From Scedosporium boydii (lineage: Eukaryota > Ascomycota > Sordariomycetes > Microascales > Microascaceae), in the NCBI GenBank assembly GCA_002221725.1, contig NJFT01000101.1:62001-126000 (forward strand): a stretch of 64,000 bases of DNA, in the 5' to 3' direction. The stretch's first letter is position 1; every line of letters starts with the position of its first letter. The notes beneath the pieces were generated by a model. That model was not told the origin of the DNA, did no database searches, and saw only the letters and a program-made list of their open reading frames with translations. The translations under genes and the position numbers were made by a program. Shown piece after piece: positions 1-11,300 of this stretch.

Positions 1-280
1 TCAGTGCCATACGACTTGACATTTTCAAGCGAAACGGTCGACTGTTCGGAGTTGATCTCGTTGAGGATACCAACGTAGCTGCAGATAGGGAGAAAGAAAC
101 CTTGTTAGCATGAACGCTCCTCCTAGGTCGCAAGTTGGTGGCAGGGACGCGCCGGGGCGGGGGGAACAAACCGGACATCGCTCTTGGAAATGAGCGAAAT
201 TCGCGATCTAGAGCATCTCGGTTAGTACGAGAAGGTTTCAAAAGATGGAACAAGAAAAATTACCCTATATATTCGGACAT
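1..280 (-). CDS. scd6: Scd6/LSM14-family mRNP protein, N-terminal part (cut by window edge)
   Basis: Three exons read on the minus strand: 280-264, 207-172 and 78-1. The start is the ATG at 280-278. Introns begin GTAATT (263) and GTTTGT (171) and end CTAG and CTGCAG; the first has a TACTAAC-like branch site. The spliced protein starts MSEYIG, continues RISLISKSDVRYVG and then LNEINSEQSTVSLENVKSYG, which is the LSM14-type Sm fold that opens Scd6 (budding yeast), Sum2 (fission yeast) and LSM14 (animals). These proteins bind mRNA and eIF4G, repress translation and build P-bodies or stress granules. The FDF and RGG parts lie outside the window. Splitting the Sm domain over short first exons explains why no long ORF is visible. 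The family call is strong; the function is by family. Confidence 0.88.
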
Positions 281-1034
281 TTCTGTGGTAGTGGGAGCGT
301 CTAGCACTCTGTGGGCTTGCTTTGAAGTAGGAAAACAAGATGAGGTTGAAAGTGAGGTACAAAGAGCAGTGTGGAAAAGGAGAAAAAGGCAGGAATATGG
401 AATGCGGAAGAACTGAAAACTTGGTAGAACAAGAAAAGAAAGAAGTGGACAAAGGAGAGGCTGGGAGAGAAGGTTTGTGTGAGAGAGGAAGAGATGAAAT
501 GGGGAGAATGGAGAGGGAAAAGAGGCGACAATATGTAGCAGGCTGGGTTTGTGCAGAGGAAAGTTTTGCGGTGGGTTGTCATTGAGATCGAGCATGCAAC
601 ATGGGGAAAGGTTGGGTGGATGAACCCGGTTCGCGTCGTGTGATTGGCCTGGAGCTAAGCTAACACCCTTGCCCCCAGTAGTGCTGGGCCTCTTCAGGTT
701 CCTTCTCTGCCCCGGTTCTAGTCACGTGAGTGTCAAGCGAGAGCAACGTCAGTGCTGAGGGCTCTATTTAACCGAACTTGATCCGGCTTCCTCCAAATGG
801 CATGCCCTGGCTTCATGGAAAGTAGCAGTCTCCAGGCATGAAACTGGATGAAATGGGCTCTTTCTGATTGAACTTAGGACGAGTACTTCGGTACTGTGTC
901 CATTCATACATTTATATTGTAGCCATCTATGAGTGGAAATATGTGTCTCCCAACTATATTCCACAATCATGCCGCCAAACAACGCCTCCCTCCCAAGTCT
1001 AACTCTGCTTCCAAATTCCTGCTAAGGACTCTCT
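281..1034. promoter_or_regulatory. Leader and promoter of the Scd6 gene; 3' flank of glutathione reductase
   Basis: On the minus strand 290-560 is pyrimidine-rich (runs such as TTTTCCCTCTCC), the usual look of a fungal 5' leader and core promoter just upstream of the Scd6 start. At 723-728 there is a CACGTG. No coding signal is visible. The short ORFs here are by-products of the CT bias. Confidence 0.45.
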
Positions 1035-2678
1035 CTATTTAAGGGTAACGATCTCCTCGGCGCTCGTAGGGTGAATAGCAACACATCGGTCAAAGTCCTT
1101 CTTCGTAGCACCCATCCTGATAGCAACACCGAATCCCTGAAGCATTTCGCCGCTGCCCAAGCCCATGATATGAAGACCAACGACCTTCTCCTCGGGGCCA
1201 ACGACAACAAGTTTGTAGTTGGTGGGCGCCTTGTCCTCAGGTTCCATCATGGCATAGTACATAGCGGTAAAGTTAGTCTTGTACACCTTGACATTCTCCT
1301 TTCCGTACTTTTCAATCGCCTGGGGCTCCGAGAGTCCAACGCTGCCAACCTCGGGATGGGCGAAGACGACGGAGGGGACGTTATCGTAGTCGAGTTTCGT
1401 GGTAGCGAACTCCTCTCCGCCGAATATCCTCTCCGAGAGCCTGCGGCCAGCGGCGATGGCGACGGGAGTGAGCTCAAGCTTTCCGGTGACGTCGCCGAGA
1501 GCGTAGATGCCGTCGACGTTGGTGTTCTCGTACTCGTCCACGACAACATGCCCGGCCTCGTTCAGGTTCACGCCGGCCTTGTCTAGGCCAACATCCTGAG
1601 TCGCGGGATTCCGGCCAATGGCCCAGATAAGGTGGTCTACGTCCGACACGGAGGTCTCATTTCCGCTAGCGTCTTTGTAAGTTACGGTAAGCTTGCCGGT
1701 AGTAGAGTCTTTCTCCACCCTAGACACGTGGGTTTCCTTGTGGAGGTTGACGCCGATTCGCTCGTACTCCTTCACCACGGTTTCTTGGATCATGGGGTCG
1801 AAGTGGCGGAGGAAGGTCTTGTATCGGATGAAGAGGTGAGTCTCAGTGCCGAGAGACTGGAACATTCCGGCAAACTCGACAGCGATGTAGCCGGCGCCGA
1901 CAATGGCGACTTTGCCGGGAAGCTTCTCGATATCGAAGAAACCATCGCTGTTAATGCCGTACTCGGCGCCAGGGATGGGTGGCGCCGGTGTGGGGTTGCC
2001 TCCCATGGCAAGAAGGATCTTCTTGGCCCGAACGACCGACTTCGCGCCGTCGTCGGTGGTAACTTCAACTTCGTTCTTGGAAAGAAGCTTTGCCCAGCCG
2101 TGGACATATTCGACACCGTCATTTTTGAGATTTCGCTCGTAGATCCCGTTTAGCCTCTTGATGTAAGCATCGCGCTTGTGCTTGAATGTCGCCCAGTCAA
2201 AGGGGGCGGTCTCTTGTACGGAGAATCCGTAGGCCTTCGCATGGTGTAACGTCTCGGCAATGGCAGCCGCATTGAAGGTCACCTTCTTGGGCACACAACT
2301 AGAGGACAAAAAAAAGAAGAAACCAGTCAGTCAGCCGTTAGGTAGGGCCCTCATGTCACATTTCAATATTGAAAGTCGGTTAGGCGGGAAACTAAGGAAA
2401 CTAAGGGGAACTCACCCGACGTTGACACAAGTTCCTCCTAGCTTCTTACCCTCGACAATCATGGTCTTTACGCCAAAGCGGGAGCTGGCCATGCGACCGC
2501 ATGCCAGGCCGCCGCTGCCGCCACCAATGACGAGGAAGTCGGTTTCCGCACTGACGGGAGCCATGATGGTCGCGGAGGAGGAAAGATGTCGCGAAACTGC
2601 AGCTAGTCGCGAATGGACAACGGGGACAGGATTCGGGCGCGCGAAGGATGCTCTCGTGAGAAGTGGAAAGGATCGCAT
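1035..2678 (-). CDS. glr1: Glutathione reductase (NADPH), dual-start form
   Basis: Two exons, 2678-2416 and 2298-1035, joined by a GTGAGT...CTAG intron that splits a Gly codon inside the redox-active motif [13 protein letters not shown]. The protein is 508 aa. It shows the FAD dinucleotide fold ([13 protein letters not shown]), the redox disulfide (CVNVGC), the NADPH fold ([15 protein letters not shown]), the second FAD motif (YALGDVTG) and the C-terminal catalytic HPTSAEE. It reduces GSSG to GSH with NADPH. The ATG at 2678 adds a 38-residue Arg/Ser-rich leader without acidic residues, which looks mitochondrial. A second in-frame ATG at 2564 gives a 470-residue form starting MAPVS, the usual cytosolic length. 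Yeast GLR1 uses two starts in this way. An upstream open extension without signal character was not used. Confidence 0.95.
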
Positions 2679-3541
2679 GGGGACGGCTGGGAGAAGGTTC
2701 AATGCTGGAGTGCTATGGCGGGGTTTATGTATGGGCACTCTGCAGCATTTTAATGCCGAGCTGCAGTTCGAACGAGGTGCAAGCAATTGCGCCACTTGGG
2801 GATTTGAAATCAAGTTAAAATCGAGCACTACTTCGTCAGCATCAACCTATCAATTAAGAGAGCGGAGCATATAGTACGAAGTAAGGGCAGCTTTTACGTG
2901 GCAGTGGGACTAACAAATTCAATACGAAATAAGTTCTGTTGCTGCACCCTCGGGATGCGGAAGAAATTAACCTTGGGATTTCGCTCCCATCAAATGCAAG
3001 AATTTCAAGGGATGGACAAGCACTGTCCGTGCTTCGGAGTACACTACGCCATGAAGAGCAACCCACCCCAGCTAACAACGGATTGATTTGATTTTCAGCA
3101 GACCCTTCTGTTGCCCTTACCCTGTGGCCTGTGGCCTGTGATGACGCCGATAACCGTCAATGAGGTACGAAGTACAGTGACGTCGGACAGTGACGTCGGA
3201 GGCTCACCACGTTGGAAAGGGATCTCCACGGCAAGGGAGAGAGACACAACATTGAATTCAATTCAAATACCAAGACACCAAAATCTCGATTTCTAAGCAC
3301 CAACAACAGACGATTCGACTTTGACACCTTCTATTGTCGTCGCATTCGGATACGCCGCCAAGTATTTAAGATTGCAATGTCGATTGATTTATTATTCCAA
3401 ATCGAACAATAATCTCGACCTTGATTTGTAAAACATCGGATTGATCGATACACCGGATCCATCATCATCCTTGATCATTGAACGCGACGACGACGATGAC
3501 CGGAACCATGCCCATGCCTATGCCCATTGACCACAGTAACA
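2679..3541. other. Intergenic: glutathione reductase promoter and F-box gene 3' flank
   Basis: No gene is supported here. The stretch holds two copies of the recurring near-palindrome GTACGAAGTA (2874-2883 and 3165-3175, the second extended to GTACGAAGTAC). Beside the second lie two TGACGTCGGA repeats (about 3178-3200), which contain a TGACGTC core of the CRE/bZIP type. Confidence 0.4.
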
Positions 3542-4723
3542 TCAAGGGGTCAATGGATGTAGCGATATAACGCCTCGTCCGCGCCGGCAGCGAAGAAAGA
3601 AGTACGGAAATGACCACGCCTCCGCCGGTTGACGCGACCCTGACTCGAGGTCGACTCTGAATCCCACTTCGACAAGAAGATGACATTTCTCCATGACTTC
3701 GTCGCAGAGCCCCATAAAGTAGGCCTTTCTCGTTCCAAACTCCAGGTCGCTCAAGTCCTGTCTTACCCACTTGTCCCGTATCGCTCCCGCCTCGCAACTC
3801 ATAAATCTTGGCCTGAAGTCCCCGAGCCGACTGTCGCTGGCCAGTGCCCTCCATTTGGCGTCCCATGAAGACCGGCAATCCCCCAGCTGATGCCACTTCT
3901 GATATTTTATAATCCATACGTCTTGACCGTCTTCCCATTTATCATGTGGAATCACATCCATCTGGTAGTCGGTGAAGCAGATGGCGCACGATCTAAGCGG
4001 CCCCGAGCCTCCGACGAATGTCCCGCGCCCCGTATTGCGCCTCAGTTCCGGAATTGCTCTTTGTACCGGCAAGTGGTGGCATGTTATCAAAGTGCTTTTG
4101 ATGAAGGCCTTCAGCCTACTCTCATCTCCCTTGGGTTGACTTATAATCCGAGTTTCGTGGACAAAGAGTTCGCCGTCGATTATTCGCGTGTTGAAGGTTG
4201 AGTATGTAGTGATCTTGGACTTGTTTGTCCTCTTTCTCATTAGAACGTTTTGGTATTCGCGCAAGGAAGGTCCATGCCCCGGCCCGTAAAGGTAGCGATT
4301 CATAATGATGCGGGCTGTGTGATATTGGAAGTCGTAACATCCAGATGGGAGTTGATCATATTGGAGGAGTTGTTTCCGGCATGCGCCATCATACGTTGGG
4401 GGGATCGATCCTCCGCGGACATTCCATGAGTGCAGTTTCCCACACACATAGCAGTAGTAGAGACTCGGGATGTCTCTCTCAAGAAAAACAAGAAAGGCCT
4501 CTTTCGCTGACAACGGCAAGCCAAAGTTCTTTGGGCGGAATTTGTAAAAGGCCCGGCAGGTTAAGCAGAAGGAGACCACCGATTCTAGGGGAAGATGCTC
4601 GAGGATCATGTATATGAGCTCGGGAGGGACGTCTAGTGGGCTTGTATGTGTCTTCTTGCTCTCCTCCCCACTGGAAAGAGAGAGGATGGAGCGGAGAAGG
4701 CCTTCGAGGTTGAATACACCCAT
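3542..4723 (-). CDS. F-box protein with two cysteine pairs
   Basis: Single exon, 393 aa, starting at the ATG at 4723 (MGVFNLEG). The open frame continues two codons upstream but without an ATG. Residues of about 30-70 form an F-box (LDVPPELIYMILEHLPLESV...CLTCRAF), expected to bind Skp1 in an SCF ubiquitin ligase. Farther on are two short cysteine motifs, YCYVCGKLH and SCAICFTDY, which could bind metal. The rest has no recognised repeat such as LRR or WD40. The layout (F-box, CxxCxKLH, CxxCxTD) is shared with the protein at 42438-43556, so the two belong to one fungal F-box family. The substrate is unknown. Confidence 0.8.
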   Translation of the reverse strand: MGVFNLEGLLRSILSLSSGEESKKTHTSPLDVPPELIYMILEHLPLESVVSFCLTCRAFYKFRPKNFGLPLSAKEAFLVFLERDIPSLYYCYVCGKLHSWNVRGGSIPPTYDGACRKQLLQYDQLPSGCYDFQYHTARIIMNRYLYGPGHGPSLREYQNVLMRKRTNKSKITTYSTFNTRIIDGELFVHETRIISQPKGDESRLKAFIKSTLITCHHLPVQRAIPELRRNTGRGTFVGGSGPLRSCAICFTDYQMDVIPHDKWEDGQDVWIIKYQKWHQLGDCRSSWDAKWRALASDSRLGDFRPRFMSCEAGAIRDKWVRQDLSDLEFGTRKAYFMGLCDEVMEKCHLLVEVGFRVDLESGSRQPAEAWSFPYFFLRCRRGRGVISLHPLTP

Positions 4724-5532
4724 GGCCAACGGCTGAACAATGGATAGAATAGAATGGTAGTTTCTTCAAGAGCTTATTGAGCAGATTCGGAGAATAAAAA
4801 GTATCCGATTATCAATAAGGACGACATATCTGACAAGATATAGATATATCATTTTCATGAAGCCAGCGCTATAACGAGACTCTGTTTCTTAAGTGGGATC
4901 TACAATCAATTCCAAGAAAAAGCGGCCTAAAGGGGCTTTATACGGCCGGCTCCATGTTTACGGAGGACGAATTACACATGCTCGGAAGCTAGCATCGACT
5001 GCGTGGTGGACTAAAAAAAGAGGCTATTCGCGCCTGACCTGGTTCACATGGCTCCCGCGAACTACTTCGTATACCAGCACTGGAGGCGACTAACAAACAT
5101 CTAGGAACGGGTTTCTCGTTTTGCGGCCCTGATTCTTGTGTGTCGAAGAGGCGTGGTTCCATATTCGTGTGAGGCGAAGGAAATCGGATCTTAATATGTT
5201 GCAACTTGACGTCAATTTGAAGTTGGCGCTGTGTCTGCGATGGCGCCTGCTGACATAATCAAGAACCACCGCAGGACGGAACATCCCCGATTCAACATCA
5301 GCATTTCACTTTTGAAAGCTTGTGAGTAAACCAGTCCGGAAACTGTGATGCTCAGACTTGGGGCGAAATGAGAATTTGATACACCGGTATCTGCTTGGCT
5401 GCCACCGGCAACGATGCCAGCGCCTCTGTACATGCCGAAATGAAAATCGACAGCGACCCTTGAGATTCCAGAAGCCATCCGCAAAAAGTCTTCACACGAA
5501 CACTAGCTCTGGAGCGGTGAATTAGTATCAAC
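4724..5532. promoter_or_regulatory. Bidirectional promoter region between F-box gene and DEAH helicase
   Basis: The F-box gene leaves leftward and the helicase rightward, so this 0.8 kb must carry both promoters. I see AT-rich blocks near 4800-4860 and one TACTTCGTA word near 5064, but no ORF with coding character. Confidence 0.4.
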
Positions 5533-7687
5533 ATGGGCGACTTTGATCTTAACTCGACCTTTATACCGGCCCTGTATAAACCGGCAGATCTTCTTCCTAT
5601 CGCCAAGTATCAGCGGGAAATTCTATACCTCGTGGAAACATTTCCCGTCCTTGTCATCGTTGGCCAGACCGGCTCGGGGAAGACAACACAGATACCCCAG
5701 TTCCTCGAAAAAGCAGGATGTTGCTCTGGTGGGAAGAGAATTGGGATTACCCAGGTAAGTCTACTAGCTCTATGCCTAAAGAAAAAAGTCCGCACGGAAT
5801 CGCTGACGATGAAAATAGCCCCGGCGGGTAGCAGCTATTACTATAGCCATGAGGGTGGCCGAAGAAGTAGGCTGTGAAGTAGGAAAGGAAGTTGGATATT
5901 CGGTCCGCTTCGAAGACGCAACGTCACCATCAACGCGAATTAAGTTCCTCACCGACGGGCTTCTCATACGTGAGGCACTGATGGATCCCCTTTTGTCGGA
6001 ATATTCCGTCATTATGGTCGATGAAGCGCACGAGCGATCTGTCAGTACCGACATACTCCTTGGACTGCTGAAGAAGATTTTGAAGCGCCGTCCGGACCTA
6101 CGAGTGATTGTCAGCAGCGCGACAATACAAGCCAGAGAATTTTTTGATTTCTTCTCTACGCTGAAGCTTCCAGGAAAGGCAGACGGCGAGAATACGAGTA
6201 GCGACAAGAAGGAAGAGGGGGCGGAGGGTGAGGAGAGCAAAGACGAAGAGCAGAAAACTGTAGCTGCCTTGACGGTGGAGGGAAGATCGTTTCCCATTGA
6301 CACTTTTTACCTCGAATCTTCGACTGAAGATTATGTGAAAAGGGCGGTCGAGACTGTCATCGAGATCCATGAGAAAGAGCCCGAGGGAGATATATTGGTC
6401 TTCCTTACAGGTCGAGAAGAGATTGACGACGCGATACAAGCTGTGGCTGATCATTTCGTTCAGAGCGGAGATCAAGAACAGACCTTACTTCCGCTGCCTT
6501 TATATGCAGGATTGACGACTGAGCAACAAATGTCCGTCTTTGAGAAACCACCTGAAAATACTCGCAAAGTCATCTTCTCCACCAATATTGCGGAAGCTTC
6601 AGTTACCATAGATGGCATTGTCTATGTTGTAGACTGCGGCTTTGTCAAAATAAGGGTCTACGATCCAAACACGGGTATCGACAGTCTCGTCGTCACTCCG
6701 GCGTCAAAGGCCTCAGCTGCACAGCGCGCGGGCCGAGCAGGTCGAACGAAACCTGGCAAATGCTTCAGGCTCTACCCTGCCGAGAGTTACGATGAACTAC
6801 CTGATGCGAACCCTCCCGAGATCCAACGAAGCAACCTTGCCCCGATCATTCTGCAATTAAAAGCCCTGGGGATAGACAACGTACTCCGTTTCGATTACTT
6901 GAGCCCACCACCATCTCTACTCATGATCAAGGCTTTAGAGTTGCTCTACTCTTTAGGCGCGCTCGACGAATATGCCAAGTTGACACGGCCTTTAGGCATG
7001 AGGATGGCCGAACTCGCAGTCGAGCCAATGATGGCCAAAGCTCTCCTCTCCGCTCCGACGTTCGGATGCCTAAGTGAGATGCTGACAATAGCAGCCATGA
7101 CAAGTCTAGGCGGCAATGTTTGGTTTTACACAGATGCCGAGAGGAAAAAGATGAATGTCGCAAGGAGCAAGTTTGCAGTGGACGAGGGAGATCATCTGAC
7201 TCTCCTCAATGCCTACATAGCCTTCGTTACCGTGGGCCAGAAGCAGTCCAAATTCTGTCACGAGAACCACCTCAACTTCAAATCCATGACCAAGGCCGTC
7301 AGCGTCCGGGCGCAGCTGAAGCGTTACCTCGAGCAGTTAGGCGTCCCCGTCGAAGAGCCGCCGTCAGGTGTTCGACTCGATAGGGGACGCGACTTCGCCA
7401 TGGCGGCGGAGCAGATTCGGCGGTGTCTGACCACCGGATTCTTCGCTCATGCGGCGAGAATGCAGCCGGATGGGACGTTTCAGACCGTGGGAAGTACGAT
7501 GGTACTCCATGCTCACCCGACCTCTGTTATGTTCACGCGGCAGGCGGACTGGGTTATTTTCCAAGAAATTATGGAAACGTCGACGAAAATTTTCATCAGA
7601 GACATTACCAAAATCGAAAAGGCGTGGCTCACAGAGTATGCGCCGGACTACTATCAGATCAAGGATACCAGTTTCCCAAGAGGTTGA
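5533..7687 (+). CDS. dhx35: DEAH-box RNA helicase, DHX35 type
   Basis: Two exons, 5533-5754 and 5819-7687, with a 64-bp GTAAGT...ATAG intron placed exactly inside motif Ia (ITQ|PRRVAA). The protein is 696 aa. Motifs in order: GQTGSGKTTQ (residues 44-53), TQPRRVAA, VDEAHERS, SSAT, FLTGREE, STNIAEASVTIDG and QRAGRAGR, followed by the winged-helix, ratchet and OB regions of DEAH helicases. The short N-terminus and the end WLTEYAPDYYQ match DHX35 better than Prp2/Prp16/Prp22/Prp43, which have long N-terminal extensions or different tails. DHX35 is associated with late spliceosomes. An acidic, lysine-rich insertion follows motif III (about 6180-6260). It is an ATP-dependent RNA unwinding enzyme, probably nuclear. 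Confidence 0.92.
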
Positions 7688-8362
7688 CCCCGGTTACAGG
7701 GTGCCTCAATTGCTAAGTATGATCGATATTAACAATCTGGAACGCGAAATCTACCACAACGTTGGACACTACAAGGCATTCTGTCGGGTTTGGCTAAAGG
7801 CGCAAGCAATCGGTCAGTACCGTGAAGCAGACAGAGCAGAAAAACCTAGCCAGGGATGAACCCAGATTAGGAACTTCAGTGGGTGAAACGGGCCGTGGAG
7901 CGGAGATGGTCGGATGAAGGAGACGAAGCGATTGTCGGTAGAAGCTATTCTGCCACGGTCGCTTCTCCAAGACCCCATCTCCCCCTCCTCGAAGATAGCC
8001 GAGGTCCTGGGGATGGTGAAGAATGCACCGTGAGCTGCAAAAAATGCACATCAAAGTCCAGGACACATCCCCACCAGAAAGTTATAAGATAGATGGTTTG
8101 GGAGGATATATTGCATATTTTATACTCAAACCGAGTTGTGTCCCGCATTCACTGTGCTCGTCTGTAATCATAGTGCTCATAAATTGCTTTCTCTTCATTC
8201 GCTAGGGCTCATCAGCTGTCCTGACTATCTATCCTCAACCCTTGCTGTCTAGCTACCGGACACGACATATGGCGTTCTCATAAAACAAAACCCCTATGGT
8301 ATCATCAAGAAGCTCATCGACTGACCCTGGGAGGGCCGCCTCTCTTGTTTCCTCAAGTTTCA
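7688..8362. other. Convergent 3' region
   Basis: This lies between the 3' ends of the helicase (+) and the kinase-ankyrin gene (-). No coding region or RNA gene is recognised. It is expected to contain both polyadenylation regions. Confidence 0.35.
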
Positions 8363-11300
8363 TCAAGCCAAGACCATCTTCTCCCGATGATAGGATGCAT
8401 CACTTTGGATCTGCACCGCTCTCCAAACAGCATGAAATCCTTCGCCTCTCCTGCCAGTTAAGGGCGCGAATCCGTAGCTCCAATTCTCCGGGTCCCATGC
8501 CGAATCGTCCGTGTCCCCGCCGTCATCTCCCCGGTGTATCCTCGCGAGCCAGGAGCTGAGCCCCGCGGCTTCCTCATCCCCGCCATCCGTTCCGGGCCAG
8601 TTTAGGAAGCATATAGTGGCCATGAAGGTCTCTTTCAAGGTGGTGTTTGTCCGGTCGTCTCTGAGTTCTCCCATAAACGGCACGACGACCATTTGCGGAA
8701 GGTCTTCAGGCGATCCCTGAGACATGAGATACTCGACGAGCCCTTCGCGCTTCTGCGCAAAAGCCTGGATAGCGGCAGTCCGGCCTTTGTTGTCACGAAG
8801 CGCTAGATCAGCGCCGCGCTTCACAAGGACTTTCACGGTGTACATGTGGCCACGCAATGCCGCCCGATGAAGAGGCGTCTGTCCCGTCGTCGACCGGCTG
8901 TTGATGTGCGCTCCAGCATCGAGCAAGAGGCCCACGACGTCCTCGCTGCCCGCTTTGGCCGCCCTAAAGAGCAAAGCGTTCAAGTATGCCTCAGACTTGA
9001 GTTCTTCCGGAGTTTGCTCCAGTGCTTCTTCGAACAGCCTCGGCCAGTTCCCCGAGCATGCGTGAAGCAAGAAGCGGAATGCGATGGGCATGGGATGCTT
9101 GATCAGCATTCGGGCCCCCCTCGCCGCGAGAAACTTGGCGGCTCGGAGCCTGGCGATCCATAGATCTTCCCAGTGTCGACTTGTGCGCGGCACGTTCGTG
9201 TAGTAGACACCTACGTTGTAGCAACAATCCAGTGGTGACTTGAGCTTCCCGTCTGACCTGATCAGAACGTTCACCTTCGCCCCTCGACCGACCAACGCCA
9301 CGACGGCATCGTAATTACCGTGGATAGCGGCAATGTGTAGCGCTGTGTCTCCCCATGGATGCCCTCGCATGTCCACTGCATCTCTGGAGTCGAAGTGGTT
9401 AGAAAGATAATCGAACAAAAGCCGGTTTCCATACTTTGCCGCGCACGTCAGCGCTGTCAAGCCTGACTCTTCGCAGATCACGAAGTCCGGTTTGCGGTCG
9501 TGGAAAGAGTGCAGGGGCTCAAGTAGGTACTGAAGTGCTGCTAGGGAGGTGTCTTCATTTACGCATATTAGGACGTGAAGGATGTTTACCACAGATGAAG
9601 TTGCCGAGGTAGAGTTTATTGGTATAGTCTTGAAGTTTGGATCTGCTCCTCTCTTCAGGAGTTCCGTGGCGAATTCGAAGGCGCCGCCCAGGACTGCCAG
9701 CATAAAAGGAGTGAGGTGGCGGTAGGATGTAACGCCATTCTCGTCGGTGATATCCACAGAATCAGGGTTGATTATGTCCAGCAGTCTTCTGAATATACCG
9801 ACATCAGCACGATTAGATGAGGGGTATGTGAAGAGAAGGGGTGTCATGTCCGGCAAGGGGCAGTTTCCCATATTATCGGCAATTCTGTCCAACAAAATCG
9901 CCGCCGCGTCCGGGCTTATATAGGAGGCTTCCGAAATGAACATTTCAGCGAGATCCCAGGATGATACCTCCCTCATTCTGCAGCTTTGATACCACAATAG
10001 ATCGTCCACGAGCTGTCCCTGTCCGCTTCGCAACGCTCTCCTCAGAGGTCTGCGTAAATCGCCACGGACGAGCCCGGCTCTCCTTAATTGAACCAAAGTA
10101 TATTTAAGAGCGTCTTTATGCGATGGTCCGTGGAGAATCATGTGGCAGTGGCGAGGAAATCCGAACATTGCGAAAGACGCCCAGTCCGCTGTGATCTCCC
10201 GCATTATGGGGTCCATATTGACGCTCCGCGTTGGTCCAGCGATCCGAGACGTGATTGGGCCTTGGGCGTATTGCAAGAGGAGCTTGATGACCCGCCATGA
10301 ATTGTACGCAACGGCCAGGTCGAAGGGGCTCATATACCCTCCCGGAGTGGTCGGGTTCGCCCCGTTTCTTAATAGCATCGAGATAAGATCTTCTCGTCCC
10401 TCAACGATGGCCCAGCAGAGAGGTGTCCCTTGGTACTGCTCCTGCCCATAAACGCGACCATCGCTAATGTCTGATCGCCTCGCAATACCCTCGAGGTCCG
10501 CTCCTTTGCTAACCATGATGCAAAGTAGCTCCTCCAGCAACTTCTGGTCGTAGACATGGATGGCCCAATGGCAAGGAGTCTGCCCCTGCTGATTTGATAT
10601 CTTGGGGTTGGCACCGTGGCGCAGGAGTGCCTGCGCGTGATAGCCATATCCAGATCGCATTGCCATCAACAGCGGCGTGTTCCCCTCCTTGTCTTTTGCG
10701 TCAATATCTGGCTTTTCCAAGTCCAGAAATTTCTCAAAGCTGTCTAGGCTAACGCCGTACGCACTAGCCAAATGAAGAAAACTGCGAAGTTTCTGGCTAA
10801 GGTACATTCCTTGCCGCCGTCTCTGCCATATTGCCCTTTGTGATGGTGTAAGGCCTTGCCGCCACCGAGGGCCGATAACGGCTTCGATGGCCTCTTTGTC
10901 AAGCTTAGCTCCTTTAGGATCCAGACTTTCTTGGTAGAAGCGCTCTCTGAAGTCAGCCATTGCAGTTTGAGCAGCTTCCGGATCCAATTCCAGAAGATCT
11001 TGCCGCGCGATTATCGATCCTAAGGCAGTTGCGGAGATCAGGTACTCTCGCATGCGACCCGCCAACGTAGGATCCTGGTGAAGTTTAAACCATCCAGCTC
11101 CGCTGAAGATGCGGTATATAGCACCGCGAGCATTCCCACAGCCTAGCTCGGCTGCCCTCTCAAGCCAAGGCAGGGCGGCAGGTAAGTTTGGGTAACCTGA
11201 GAACCCATCAAGATGGGACAAGGCAAGTTGGAAGCAGAGCAGGGACTTTTCGAGCTTGGATATTCGATCTCCCTCGATCGATGCGACAAAACGTCCAAAC

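Noticed and set aside
1071..2153. Long plus-strand ORFs opposite glutathione reductase
   Set aside because: They are antisense shadows caused by codon bias of the reductase gene and encode no known domain.
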